From NCBI RefSeq assembly GCF_002161555.1, contig NZ_NFHZ01000007.1, forward strand, positions 1 to 64,000: a stretch of 64,000 nt of DNA, in the 5' to 3' direction. The position numbers and the translations under genes were made by a program. Position 1 is the stretch's first letter. Each line of letters starts with the position of its first letter. A model generated the notes under the pieces. It searched no databases. It had not been told where the DNA came from and saw only the letters and a list, made by a program, of their open reading frames with translations. Positions 1-8,118 of the stretch are shown in pieces. This DNA is from Barnesiella sp. An55. GTDB lineage: Bacteria; Bacteroidota; Bacteroidia; Bacteroidales; Barnesiellaceae.

Positions 1-193
1 CCTCTTGATGGCTACCGCAAAGTTACTGATGTTCTAATCGAAAAATTTTCTGATGTTTGTAACTTATTGATGTTTAATAATTAAAACATTGTCGGAGAAT
101 TTTTTTCCGGACACTAGTGTTTGCGCATCATAATTTACAATGGCGCCTCCGAAAACCATAGACAGAGTAGGAAAAAACGAAAAAAATGAAATC
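1..193. other. Non-coding lead-in, no gene seen
   Basis: AT-rich sequence before the first gene. The short open frames here are shadows. No clear TAnnTTTG promoter element is visible, only a near match around 113-121. The left neighbour lies outside the window. Confidence 0.4.
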
Positions 194-877
194 ATGAAAA
201 AGATTCTCTTCGCAGCCGCTGCAACGGCCTTGGTACTCACCAGCGCACAAGCACAAGAAAAGTTCAAACCCGATGCCATGACCGTATCCACCGAATTGAG
301 TTACTCGCCCGGCGGTGCTACCGATGGCGGCTTCAGCCTGCCCGGGTATGGTGCCAAAGTGTGCCTGCACCTCAACGAAAAGATGGCCGTACGCTTGAAT
401 CTGGGATTGAACACAACGTCTTCGAAGACAACCGACTTTACGGCCAACGGCACTAACGAAGAAACCGAGACCTATCATCGAAACACACAAACGAAATTCT
501 CGATCATGCCTGGCTTTGAATATCACTTTACCAAATACGAAAGAATATCGCCTTATGTTGGTGGCGAAATCGGGATACTCACCTCTATGACCAAAGAGAC
601 AGACAGCAGTTCGAACAGCGACATCAAAACCGTGACCAAAAGACCAGGATTGGGGTTTGGCATCAACGCGTTCACCGGTGTGGATGTGTATCTGTGCAAA
701 GGCCTCTATCTGGGTTTTGAACTGGGTCTGGGATATGAATCGATGGATAACAAGCGTACACGGACTATCCACACGACAGAAACCGGAACTACCGAAGACA
801 CGGGAAATCAGGCTATACTGCAAACCGATTTCGGTTTCCATGCCACCCCGTCGCTACGCGTAGGCTGGTGCTTCTAA
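194..877 (+). CDS. Outer-membrane beta-barrel protein
   Basis: Predicted secreted outer-membrane barrel of 227 residues. An N-terminal signal peptide (MKKILFAAAATALVLTSAQA, cleavage before Q) is followed by alternating polar/hydrophobic strands with Gly and aromatic residues. The protein ends in Phe (GWCF), as outer-membrane barrel proteins often do. The ATG at 194 is chosen because the open frame upstream (from 140) adds 18 charged residues that would bury the signal peptide. The middle (roughly residues 85-150) has Thr/Ser/Glu-rich segments that look like extracellular loops. It stands alone, 214 bases before the next gene. It is not closely similar to the paired barrels at 35.5-37.1 kb. 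The exact ligand or role cannot be read from the sequence. Confidence 0.75.
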   Translation: MKKILFAAAATALVLTSAQAQEKFKPDAMTVSTELSYSPGGATDGGFSLPGYGAKVCLHLNEKMAVRLNLGLNTTSSKTTDFTANGTNEETETYHRNTQTKFSIMPGFEYHFTKYERISPYVGGEIGILTSMTKETDSSSNSDIKTVTKRPGLGFGINAFTGVDVYLCKGLYLGFELGLGYESMDNKRTRTIHTTETGTTEDTGNQAILQTDFGFHATPSLRVGWCF

Positions 878-1091
878 TCGGCCATAAAGAGTTTATCTAC
901 TTGTATATCAACAGCGAGGCATATCACCACGGTATGCCTCGCCTCTTTAAAAATGTATTGCCCTCCCCTCAACGGCCGACAACTGCCGAAATATAAATGT
1001 CGGCCCCTATATTTTTACAGGCATTATTTGGTAAGCGAAAGTTTTTTACTACTTTTACATATCCAAAAAAAGAACTTAATTACACAACATC

Positions 1092-1643
1092 ATGATCTAT
1101 AAATTCAGAATTGTTTCGGACGAAGTTGACAATTTCAAACGGGAAATCTGCATAGACTCCGATGCCACCTTTCTCGATTTGCACGATACCATACTCGACT
1201 CGGTGGGCTTCACCAAAGATCAAATGACCTCGTTTTTCATTTGTGACGACGATTGGGAGAAAAAGACCGAAATCACGCTCGTGGATATGGGTAAGGATTC
1301 CGACGAAGATACCTGGATTATGTCTTCGACGCGGCTGAGCGAGCTGATCGAAGACGAGGGACAACGGCTGGTTTTCGTATTTGACTACATGACCGACCGT
1401 ATGTTTTTCATGGAATTGAAAGAGATCGAAACAGGCAAAGACCTCGACGCCCCCATCTGCACGCGCAAAGAGGGAAATCCCCCGCAACAGACCATGGACT
1501 TCGACGAGCTGGAGAAGAAGAACGCAGCCAACAGCACATCGGATCTCGACGAAGATTTCTATGGCGACGAGACCTACGACCCCTCGGAACTCGACGACGA
1601 AGGCTTTGCCGACCTGAACATGGACGACGATTACACCTTGTAA
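1092..1643 (+). CDS. pRiA4b ORF-3-like family protein
   Basis: A 183-residue cytoplasmic protein whose N-terminal half resembles the plasmid pRiA4b ORF-3 (IS1096 TnpR-like) domain: a short beta/alpha start (MIYKFRIVSDEVDNFKREI), then a FLDLHDTILDSVGF segment and an FFICDDDWEKKTEITLVDMG segment typical of the family. The function of the family is not established. The last 45 or so residues are very acidic and low in complexity (Asp/Glu-rich, ending DDDYTL), which is unusual and may be disordered. There is no signal peptide or membrane segment. It is monocistronic, with a strong terminator 26 bases after the stop. A near match to the promoter element (TACTTTTA, about 1051-1058) lies upstream. 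Confidence 0.75.
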   Translation: MIYKFRIVSDEVDNFKREICIDSDATFLDLHDTILDSVGFTKDQMTSFFICDDDWEKKTEITLVDMGKDSDEDTWIMSSTRLSELIEDEGQRLVFVFDYMTDRMFFMELKEIETGKDLDAPICTRKEGNPPQQTMDFDELEKKNAANSTSDLDEDFYGDETYDPSELDDEGFADLNMDDDYTL

Positions 1644-1668
1644 CACACATACACAGTAAAAACGGGAA

Positions 1669-1703
1669 GAGGCCCTCACATCAATGTGATGGCCTCTTTT
1701 TTT
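1669..1703 (+). terminator. Intrinsic terminator
   Basis: An inverted repeat with arms at 1669-1680 and 1685-1696 (GAGGCC and TCACA pairing with TGTGA and GGCCTC) is followed by seven T. It ends the transcript of the pRiA4b ORF-3-like gene. Convergent yjbQ is just beyond it. Confidence 0.85.
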
Positions 1704-1724
1704 CATTCCTTAGCTGTTATCTCG

Positions 1725-2135
1725 CTACTCGACAATGGTGGCTGTAATGCGACGCGAGCCTCCGTCGTTGCGAAACTCACACAGGTAAATGCCCTGCCAG
1801 GTTCCCAAATCGGGACGCCCATTACGGATGGGAATAGTCAGCGAAGCGCCCAACAGCGAAGCCTTGATATGGGCCGACATATCGTCGTCGCCCTCGCAGG
1901 TATGCAGGAAATACGAGGCCCCGTCGGGTACGGCCCGGTCGAAAAACGAGGCGAAATCGCGACGCACATCGGGATCGGCATTCTCGTTAATGGTGAGAGC
2001 TGCCGACGTGTGCCTCATGAAAAGATGGAGCAGTCCCGCCTGTGGCAATTCGGGCAAACGGGTAAAAATCTCTTTTGTAACCAAATGGTATCCCCGCTCA
2101 TAATGGGGTAACGTTATCTCTATCGATCGAACCAT
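1725..2135 (-). CDS. YjbQ family protein (UPF0047)
   Basis: A 136-residue member of the YjbQ/UPF0047 family, whose members have weak thiamine-phosphate synthase activity in some bacteria; the physiological role is uncertain. Family features seen are LLHLFMRHTSAALTINENAD (His and Asn conserved), an HTCEGDDDMSAHIKASLLG segment in the middle, and GRPDLGTWQGIYLCEFR near the end. The start is set at 2135 because MVRSIEITLP matches the usual N-terminus; the longer frame back to 2213 overlaps the upstream gene and is not family-like. Its true upstream neighbour on the same strand ends at 2177, so the two may be co-transcribed. Confidence 0.85.
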   Translation of the reverse strand: MVRSIEITLPHYERGYHLVTKEIFTRLPELPQAGLLHLFMRHTSAALTINENADPDVRRDFASFFDRAVPDGASYFLHTCEGDDDMSAHIKASLLGASLTIPIRNGRPDLGTWQGIYLCEFRNDGGSRRITATIVE

Positions 2136-2176
2136 AGCTGCATCTCTTTTATTTTGTCTCCCCTGCAAAAGCAGAG

Positions 2177-2545
2177 TCAGGAATTGTCTTTGCGCATAAG
2201 ACGATATTTGCACCAGTCATAAAACCTTTTTATCCAGTTGGTAGATTCGGGTTTGAAGTGGACGGTTACATCAACTTCGTCTCGATTGAAAAACAGAATA
2301 TACGACGATGAAACAAGAGCCATATGATACTCAAATTTTTCAATACCATAGATATTGCGCAACAAAATGGTACGGAACGGATTGTCGTTGCTCATTTGAG
2401 AAAATGTGATGGTATCGTCGGTCAAAACGACCTGGTACAACTCGCCGCATATAGCCATAAACTCATCAAGGTTCAGGCTGACCGGTGATTTGGGCGGCTT
2501 CGAATATTTCTTATACAAAGCCTTGATTACTCGTTTCGATATCAT
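2177..2545 (-). CDS. Conserved hypothetical protein
   Basis: A 122-residue basic cytoplasmic protein with no signal peptide. The sequence has a helical Lys-rich N-terminus (MISKRVIKALYKKYSK), a central beta-rich part, and a Trp/Tyr-rich basic C-terminus (WIKRFYDWCKYRLMRK). I do not recognise the family. It lies 41 bases upstream of yjbQ on the same strand, with no terminator seen between them, so co-transcription is likely. The ATG at 2545 is the only good start. Confidence 0.6.
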   Translation of the reverse strand: MISKRVIKALYKKYSKPPKSPVSLNLDEFMAICGELYQVVLTDDTITFSQMSNDNPFRTILLRNIYGIEKFEYHMALVSSSYILFFNRDEVDVTVHFKPESTNWIKRFYDWCKYRLMRKDNS

Positions 2546-2860
2546 AGCACATTAAAATATAAACATAAGCACTCTTAATTTCTGGATAAATATACATATG
2601 AATAACTATATAATCTCGTCCCCATTAAGTTTTTTTCTTAAAGTTAATATATCGGCACAACTAAATACAAACATTAACGCACAAATAGTTAATATCATAA
2701 CACTCTCACTCCAAACAATTTAGTCCCCTTCGAATTGGTCCAGGACATTACCCCGACTATCGAGAAACCGTACTATTCCATACTCTGGTTTCAATAAAAA
2801 TTACCAATCACTATCCTACCAAGCAAGAAGTAACACACTACACAAACGGTTGCCAAGACA
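2546..2860. other. AT-rich intergenic region, possible coding remnant
   Basis: This 315-base gap is much richer in AT than its surroundings. No complete gene is seen. On the minus strand 2794-2720 a 24-codon frame without an ATG reads like a natural protein tail (contains YGIVRFLDSRGNVLDQFEGD before a stop). It could be the decayed end of a lost gene; this is weak evidence. Confidence 0.3.
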
Positions 2861-4108
2861 TCACGACAAATGGTCTTTCAATGTTTGAAAGTCGTAACTG
2901 CCCGGCGACTGATAGATGCGCAGGCCAAACTCCCGAGTCATACCCAAGGTGTGATCCATCAAGTCGGCAGCCACACCTTCATAAGCCTTCCAGGTTTTCT
3001 CGGTCGAGAAGAGGTACAACTCCACAGGTAGTCCCTTCTCGGCCATGGGCAGATAGCGCACCATATACAGCAAATCGGGATTCGACTTACCCATTTGCCT
3101 GATATAATTCTCGAGATAAATTCTAAACAACATGCTGTTTGTCACCCGCAGTTCCTCGGCTCGAAACAGATTTCCCTCATCGCGGGCCTCGGCCATAGCC
3201 TGCAAGCGCTGCGAAACAAACTCGCCCAGCAAGAAGTTCGATTCAAACCGGCGAAGTTCCTCTTCGCTCAGAAACGCAATGCTGTTTACATCGAGTAGAA
3301 TCTGCCGCGAAATACGGCGCCCCCCACTCTCGAACATGCTGCGCCAGTTGGTAAACGACCCCGACACCAGCGCATAGGGCGGAATGGTCGTAGTCGTATT
3401 GTCAAAGTTCAAGACCTTCACCGTGTTGAGCGTCACATCCTGCACGATACCATTGGCATTGTGGGCCGGAGCCGTAATCCAGTCGCCCTTGTGCAGCATG
3501 TTGTTGGCCGAAAGCTGTATGCCGGCGACAAAACCCAGAATCGTATCTTTGAAAATCAACATGAGCACGGCAGCCGAAGCTCCCAAGCCGGCAAACAACC
3601 GGGCCGGCGACTCATCGATAATGGTACCTACAATGGCTATGAAACCCACCGAAAAAATAATCACCTGCAACGTCTGTACCCCACCTTTTATGGGATAATG
3701 CCGCAAATCTTCCCGCTCGTTGAGGATATCGAGGAAGGCATTCAGCATACCGTTCAGGAAACGGAGTATCAAAGCAATAATATAGACTTTGCAGATGCGC
3801 TCGGCCAAGATAAACCAGCTGCTTCCCAGCTCAAAAGCCGAGGGCAAAAAGGCATACAGAATAAAAGCCGGAGCCAGGGCTGCCAACCGGGCCACCACGT
3901 TTTTGTCATACAGGTGATCGTCCCACTCAAATTTGGTGCGGCGAATAACCGGTAGCAGCAACTTATTGATGAGCAGCTTACAAAGAATATCGCACACGAA
4001 GGCAATCAGCACAATCAACGCCACATAGATGAGGGTATGCCACACCACCGTGTCGTCAAAAAAGAGGCCGGCAGCCGAGTGCAAAATATTTTCTATCGAT
4101 TCCAACAT
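2861..4108 (-). CDS. MscS/YbdG-type mechanosensitive ion channel
   Basis: A 415-residue inner-membrane protein with about five N-terminal hydrophobic helices (roughly residues 20-45, 75-90, 100-120, 145-165, 170-190) followed by a soluble MscS-type beta domain. The segment GDWITAPAHNANGIVQDVTLNTVKVLNFDNTTTTIPPYALVS is the hallmark of the family, with the KGDW and the IPPYAL pore-proximal motifs. Length and layout match the E. coli YbdG class better than the short MscS. Family members open on membrane tension to release solutes during hypo-osmotic shock; YbdG-like channels have low conductance. The gene is separated from the DUF6048 gene by only 12 bases and may be the last gene of that minus-strand group. 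Confidence 0.9.
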   Translation of the reverse strand: MLESIENILHSAAGLFFDDTVVWHTLIYVALIVLIAFVCDILCKLLINKLLLPVIRRTKFEWDDHLYDKNVVARLAALAPAFILYAFLPSAFELGSSWFILAERICKVYIIALILRFLNGMLNAFLDILNEREDLRHYPIKGGVQTLQVIIFSVGFIAIVGTIIDESPARLFAGLGASAAVLMLIFKDTILGFVAGIQLSANNMLHKGDWITAPAHNANGIVQDVTLNTVKVLNFDNTTTTIPPYALVSGSFTNWRSMFESGGRRISRQILLDVNSIAFLSEEELRRFESNFLLGEFVSQRLQAMAEARDEGNLFRAEELRVTNSMLFRIYLENYIRQMGKSNPDLLYMVRYLPMAEKGLPVELYLFSTEKTWKAYEGVAADLMDHTLGMTREFGLRIYQSPGSYDFQTLKDHLS

Positions 4109-4120
4109 AACCTTTGCTTT

Positions 4121-4915
4121 TTATTCCACGGCAGGAGTAGTCTCGACACCCTTCTTCTCTTTTTTCTTGTCGAAGGAGAAACGATACCCTACCGTATAGG
4201 TAAACCCAAACGGCGACCCTTCGGGCCCGAATCCCGGGATAAACCAAGGTTGGGAGCGCTCATTCTTTTTGTAACCAAACATCATGCGGTAACGCACCGT
4301 CCAACCCATGTAAAAGTTTTTATAGACCTGCACACGCAGTCCGCCCAACAGTTCGCCCCAGTGGGCCCACGACTTCTGACCGGCGATGCGCAGTTGCTCG
4401 GTCTCCTCCCAATACGACGACTCCATCGTCACGTTGTCGATATCGTAGGTAAAGACCGAGAATCCATACCTGAGACCAATATAGAAGAAACTCATCGCCT
4501 CCTTGTTGTAGCCAAAGTTGTAGTTCATACCCACGCGGTTGTAGAGCGAAGGTTTGGTGCGATAGGTAAAATTCAACTCCTCGGGAGTATTGTCGGCATA
4601 GCCCACACCAATCTCCCACACCGGGAAGAATCGGTTGTGCAGGTCGAGTTCGGCTGCGATTTCATAATTGCCATAGCTCTGGCCAAACAGTTTGGTCACT
4701 CCGTCGATAATGTTCACATTCAACGTGAGGCCGTTGAAAAGCGGATAGAGATATCCCTTGATCTCGGGCTCCTCAGGCTGAGGAGCGGCCACACTATCGG
4801 GCTGCTGGGTAGTCACCGTGTCGCGCCGGGCCGTGGGATCGACCGGCGTAATGCGGCGCTGAGCCATCGACGAGAGTACCGTCAGCAAGAACAATATGAA
4901 TAGTTTACTCCTCAT
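4121..4915 (-). CDS. DUF6048 family outer-membrane-type protein
   Basis: A 264-residue secreted protein with signal peptide MRSKLFILFLLTVLSSMAQ, a disordered Pro/Thr/Glu-rich segment (about residues 20-50), then a beta-barrel-like body rich in Tyr and Gly. It matches what I know as the DUF6048 family, found next to DUF6452 lipoproteins in Bacteroidales. The start at 4915 is chosen for the signal peptide; the open frame extends to 4954 but those residues are not signal-like. It overlaps the upstream gene by 11 bases (4905-4915), pointing to translational coupling. The function is unknown. The pairing suggests a barrel and lipoprotein complex in the outer membrane, which is inference. Confidence 0.75.
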   Translation of the reverse strand: MRSKLFILFLLTVLSSMAQRRITPVDPTARRDTVTTQQPDSVAAPQPEEPEIKGYLYPLFNGLTLNVNIIDGVTKLFGQSYGNYEIAAELDLHNRFFPVWEIGVGYADNTPEELNFTYRTKPSLYNRVGMNYNFGYNKEAMSFFYIGLRYGFSVFTYDIDNVTMESSYWEETEQLRIAGQKSWAHWGELLGGLRVQVYKNFYMGWTVRYRMMFGYKKNERSQPWFIPGFGPEGSPFGFTYTVGYRFSFDKKKEKKGVETTPAVE

Positions 4916-5441
4916 CGGGTTCGGTGGTTTGAACGGTATAGAACAGGCGTACACTCTCCACGTCCTTATTGGTAATCTCGGGCACAGTCACAGCCACCGA
5001 GTCGAGCACATTGCGGGTGTAGCGGCAAGTCTCAATGTTGAAGTTGTACATGGCGCCACAATCGATCGACTCGAAATAGGGATAGGCCTGATAAACGAAA
5101 GTGAGCGTGTCGTTGTAGCGGGGTGACGAGAGCGAGTGCTGCAAATACTGGATGACATATTGCGTGGAGTCTTGCGTAAAGCGCAAGGGCAGATAGACCT
5201 GAGTCACGGCAACAGCCGAATCGAGCAGCATAGAGTCGTTGGGCTGCCCTATCCCGTAAATCGAAATCGAGTCAACCACCAGGGCCAACTCCTGACCTCC
5301 GTAGGAATAGAACTGTGCCAGAGGTATGCTGTTGCGGTTTTCCACACAGCCATCGCTGCCGCAGCTGCCCAACAAGAGCAGCCCGACACCCAGGCACAAG
5401 CCTCCGGCCACACGGGAAACTTTCGTCAGAAACGATCCCAT
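4905..5441 (-). CDS. DUF6452 family lipoprotein
   Basis: A 178-residue lipoprotein: hydrophobic signal, then lipobox LLGSC with Cys27. The mature part begins with a Cys-bearing GSDGCVENRNS segment and is beta-rich, ending in an acidic tail. It resembles DUF6452, the usual partner of DUF6048. It overlaps the nitroreductase gene upstream by 16 bases (5426-5441) and the DUF6048 gene downstream by 11 bases, so the three are probably one transcript. The function is unknown. Asp after Cys-Gly-Ser is compatible with a surface-export signal but is not decisive. Confidence 0.75.
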   Translation of the reverse strand: MGSFLTKVSRVAGGLCLGVGLLLLGSCGSDGCVENRNSIPLAQFYSYGGQELALVVDSISIYGIGQPNDSMLLDSAVAVTQVYLPLRFTQDSTQYVIQYLQHSLSSPRYNDTLTFVYQAYPYFESIDCGAMYNFNIETCRYTRNVLDSVAVTVPEITNKDVESVRLFYTVQTTEPDEE

Positions 5442-5959
5442 TTCACTACATCGTTAAGCGGTTTGCGCTTACGCTCCGTCTCGGTTGCATCGGCCGGATA
5501 GCCTACCGGCAAGAGTACCACAGGCTCCCACGACACAGGCAGATTCAGCACCTCGCGGCAACGAGCCACATCGAAGTTGCACACCCAGCAAGCGCCCAAT
5601 CCCTGCTCGACAGCAGCCAGAGCCAGATGCTCGGTAGCAATAGCTACATCGACATCGCAGAAGTCTTTGCCATCGGAGGCCCGTTTCCACGAAGCCTCGT
5701 GATTGCCACAAACGACAATACAGGCCGGAGCCGAGGCGAACCACTCGCGCGGATAGCACCCGTTGAGAGCCTTCAACTGCTCGGGATCACGCACGACCAC
5801 AAAGCACCACGGCTGGAAGTTCACGGCCGACGGTGCCAACCGGGCCACCTCGAGCATATATTCGAGTTTGGCGCGCTCTACTGGAGCAGGAGCAAAAGCG
5901 CGCACCGACTTGCGCGCCTTTACCAACGCCATCAAATCGGGATATTTCTTTTCGTTCAT
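5426..5959 (-). CDS. Nitroreductase family protein
   Basis: A 177-residue FMN-dependent oxidoreductase of the nitroreductase fold. Seen are KARKSVRAFAPAPV near residues 15-28 (FMN phosphate-binding RxS/R), ARLAPSAVNFQPWCFVVV (35-52), and GLGACWVCNFD (about 120-130) for the flavin pocket. The length fits the short nitroreductase subfamily. The natural substrate cannot be predicted; family members reduce nitro-compounds, quinones or flavins with NAD(P)H. The 3' end overlaps the DUF6452 lipoprotein gene by 16 bases. The next gene upstream (glycosyltransferase) ends 25 bases away on the same strand. Confidence 0.88.
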   Translation of the reverse strand: MNEKKYPDLMALVKARKSVRAFAPAPVERAKLEYMLEVARLAPSAVNFQPWCFVVVRDPEQLKALNGCYPREWFASAPACIVVCGNHEASWKRASDGKDFCDVDVAIATEHLALAAVEQGLGACWVCNFDVARCREVLNLPVSWEPVVLLPVGYPADATETERKRKPLNDVVKWDRF

Positions 5960-5984
5960 ATGAGTCCGTATCTTGGTTTCACAA

Positions 5985-6938
5985 TTATTTCAGTTCGGTC
6001 TCTATCTGGTAGTTGTTGCGCTCGCTCGAGTTGCGCGAGATAAGCTCGCCTACAAAGCCAGCCAGGAACAACTGAGTACCCAGAATCATGGCCGTGAGGG
6101 CCAGATAGAAATAGGGCGAATCGGTCACCAACCGGTAAGGCAGCCCGTTGTAGAGGCAATAGAGTTTGTTGGCACCCACAACAATCACGGCAATAAATCC
6201 CAGCACAAACATCAAGCTGCCCAGCAGTCCGAAGAAGTGCATGGGTTTCACCCCGAAACGCGAGAAGAACCACAGTGTGATGAGGTCGAGATATCCATTT
6301 ACAAAACGATCCAGACCGAATTTGGTTTTGCCATACTTGCGGGCCTGGTGGTGCACGGCCTTCTCACCTATCTTGTTATACCCGGCATTCTTGGCCAGGT
6401 AGGGAATATAGCGGTGCATATCGCCATAGACCTCGATATTCTTCACCACCTCTTTCTTGTAGGCCTTCAGTCCGCAGTTGAAGTCGTGCAGATTTTTGAT
6501 GCCCGACACCTTGCGGGCCGTGGCGTTGAAAAGTTTGGTAGGTATCGTCTTGGAGAGCGGGTCGTAGCGTTTCTTCTTCCACCCCGACACCAGGTCATAG
6601 CCATCGACCGTGATCATGCGGTAGAGTTCGGGAATCTCGTCGGGACTGTCCTGCAAGTCGGCATCCATGGTAATGACCACGTCGCCTTCGGCACGCAGGA
6701 AGCCCGTGTAGAGGGCCGGCGACTTGCCATAATTGCGACGGAACTTCACCCCCTTGATGCAGGGATTCTTCTCCCGCAACGACTCGATTACCTGCCACGA
6801 GTTATCGGTACTGCCGTCGTTGATAAACCATATCTCGTATGTAAACTTGTTGGCGGCCATCACCCGCTCGATCCACGCTGCCAGTTCGGGCAGCGATTCG
6901 GCCTCGTTATACAAAGGTACGATTACCGAAATATCCAT
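5985..6938 (-). CDS. Family 2 glycosyltransferase, membrane-anchored (DPM/GtrB-like)
   Basis: A 317-residue GT2 enzyme of the polyprenyl-phosphate sugar transferase type. The N-terminus MDISVIVPLYNEAESLPEL is the classic GT-A start, and the DADLQDSPDEIP segment carries the DxD-like metal site with the DLQDxPE motif of DPM1/GtrB enzymes. Two C-terminal hydrophobic segments (about residues 225-250 and 265-290) anchor it in the inner membrane. The likely reaction is transfer of a hexose from a nucleotide sugar to undecaprenyl phosphate, by family knowledge. The start at 6938 is preferred; the frame runs to 6983 but overlaps the DUF4199 gene. Only four bases separate it from that gene, so the pair is co-transcribed. 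Confidence 0.88.
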   Translation of the reverse strand: MDISVIVPLYNEAESLPELAAWIERVMAANKFTYEIWFINDGSTDNSWQVIESLREKNPCIKGVKFRRNYGKSPALYTGFLRAEGDVVITMDADLQDSPDEIPELYRMITVDGYDLVSGWKKKRYDPLSKTIPTKLFNATARKVSGIKNLHDFNCGLKAYKKEVVKNIEVYGDMHRYIPYLAKNAGYNKIGEKAVHHQARKYGKTKFGLDRFVNGYLDLITLWFFSRFGVKPMHFFGLLGSLMFVLGFIAVIVVGANKLYCLYNGLPYRLVTDSPYFYLALTAMILGTQLFLAGFVGELISRNSSERNNYQIETELK

Positions 6939-6942
6939 ATTC

Positions 6943-7494
6943 CTATTGTTTTGTAAGATTTGACTTAGCACGCTGTTTGACAAGCCAGGCTATCGCAGCC
7001 GACAGCAACGACCCGAAAAACATATTCACCCACATACGCTCTACCACGACCGACATCGGCGAGGGCACATTGCCTTTCTCGACTCCCTCTTTGAGGGCTT
7101 CGAGCAGCGAGGGGTCTTTGGCCATGAGGTTCAACGACTCCATGAGCGCAACGGCCGACTGGAACTGCACCTTGATGTACTCGGGGTTGATATAGACGTA
7201 ATAGATATATTGGGCCAGACTGCTGATGAGCGACGTGAAGAAAAAGAGCATGATGCCCATCATCCACAACTGGGCGAAGTAGCACTTCAAGCCGTTCATC
7301 ACATCATACTTGCGCATTGCACGATAAACCACGATCGGGATACACAGCAACATGAGCAAAGAGACTGTGTTACAGAAAAAGGAGTCCATGCTCCACACCT
7401 CGAACACAAACTTTACCACAAAGTAGAGTCCCATATATACACCCCACTCCATCGCAAATTGCACGATACTTTTCTGCTCTTCGTTTTTTACCAT
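6943..7494 (-). CDS. DUF4199 family membrane protein
   Basis: A 183-residue integral membrane protein with four hydrophobic segments (about residues 15-30, 38-58, 72-98 and 155-172) and a soluble stretch between the third and fourth. It resembles DUF4199, commonly found directly upstream of a DPM1-like glycosyltransferase in Bacteroidales, as here. The function is unknown; it may assist the neighbouring lipid-linked sugar transferase (inference from linkage). The ATG at 7494 begins MVKNEEQKS; the frame continues upstream to 7656 but those residues look non-coding. Confidence 0.78.
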   Translation of the reverse strand: MVKNEEQKSIVQFAMEWGVYMGLYFVVKFVFEVWSMDSFFCNTVSLLMLLCIPIVVYRAMRKYDVMNGLKCYFAQLWMMGIMLFFFTSLISSLAQYIYYVYINPEYIKVQFQSAVALMESLNLMAKDPSLLEALKEGVEKGNVPSPMSVVVERMWVNMFFGSLLSAAIAWLVKQRAKSNLTKQ

Positions 7495-7672
7495 CCGATA
7501 CTCTTTTTCTGCATATACATTAGCGTACAAAGGTATCACTTTTACCGCAATATTCATATGCGGCAGGGGCAAAATCGTTGCTCGTGCCACAAAATAAATA
7601 TCACCCGACCGGGACAAAACAGGAAGAGTCGTGAAAAAAGAGCGATAAATTACCATTCTCGAAAAAAAGTAT

Positions 7673-7680
7673 TACTTTTG
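7673..7680 (+). promoter_or_regulatory. Bacteroidota -7 promoter element (TACTTTTG)
   Basis: A perfect TAnnTTTG element lies just upstream of the cobalamin aptamer, so the transcript would start at about 7685. The -33 region is not a good match (ATTA at about 7649). Confidence 0.55.
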
Positions 7681-7682
7681 CA

Positions 7683-7855
7683 GACGATTGGTTCCAACAG
7701 GCCCTTCGGGTCTCGAGGATTAAAAGGGAATCGGGTGAAAATCCCGGACAGTCCCGCTGCTGTGAAGCTCTACCAACCACTCGAATTCTACACGCCACTG
7801 ATCCATGTATCGGGAAGGCATCGAGTGGGGAGTCAGTCAGAAGACCTGCCATCGA
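7683..7855 (+). promoter_or_regulatory. Cobalamin riboswitch
   Basis: This stretch contains the conserved core of the B12 aptamer in order: AAAAGGGAATCGGGTGAAAA (7721-7740), the CAGTCCCGCTGCTGTGA block, GCCACTG (7794-7800), GGGAAGGC (7812-7819) and AGTCAGAAGACCTGCC (7835-7850). It would repress or terminate expression of the downstream genes when adenosylcobalamin or a related corrinoid is plentiful. The expression platform must lie between 7855 and the gene at 8119. That leader contains several short hairpins (for example CCGAC pairing with GTCGG near 8014-8026) but I could not settle the switching structure. Confidence 0.93.
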
Positions 7856-8118
7856 TTTTTATTTTTAATCGAGCCCGCGGACAGGACGGTTAAATGTACA
7901 AGGTTAAACGCTTTATAATTTTTGTAGGTTTTTCAGGCCGTTCATAACTCCTCACGGAGTATGAAGCTTCTTGTATCTGCCCAGGCATCCATCGACACGT
8001 CCCCGACTTTGGGTCGGAAGAGTGACGAGAGGATTTACATTGCCTGCCCCTCCCAAGTCTCTGGCTCACAAGTTATCAACAATAGAGCTGAACCATAAAC
8101 ATTTACATAAAGAATAAG

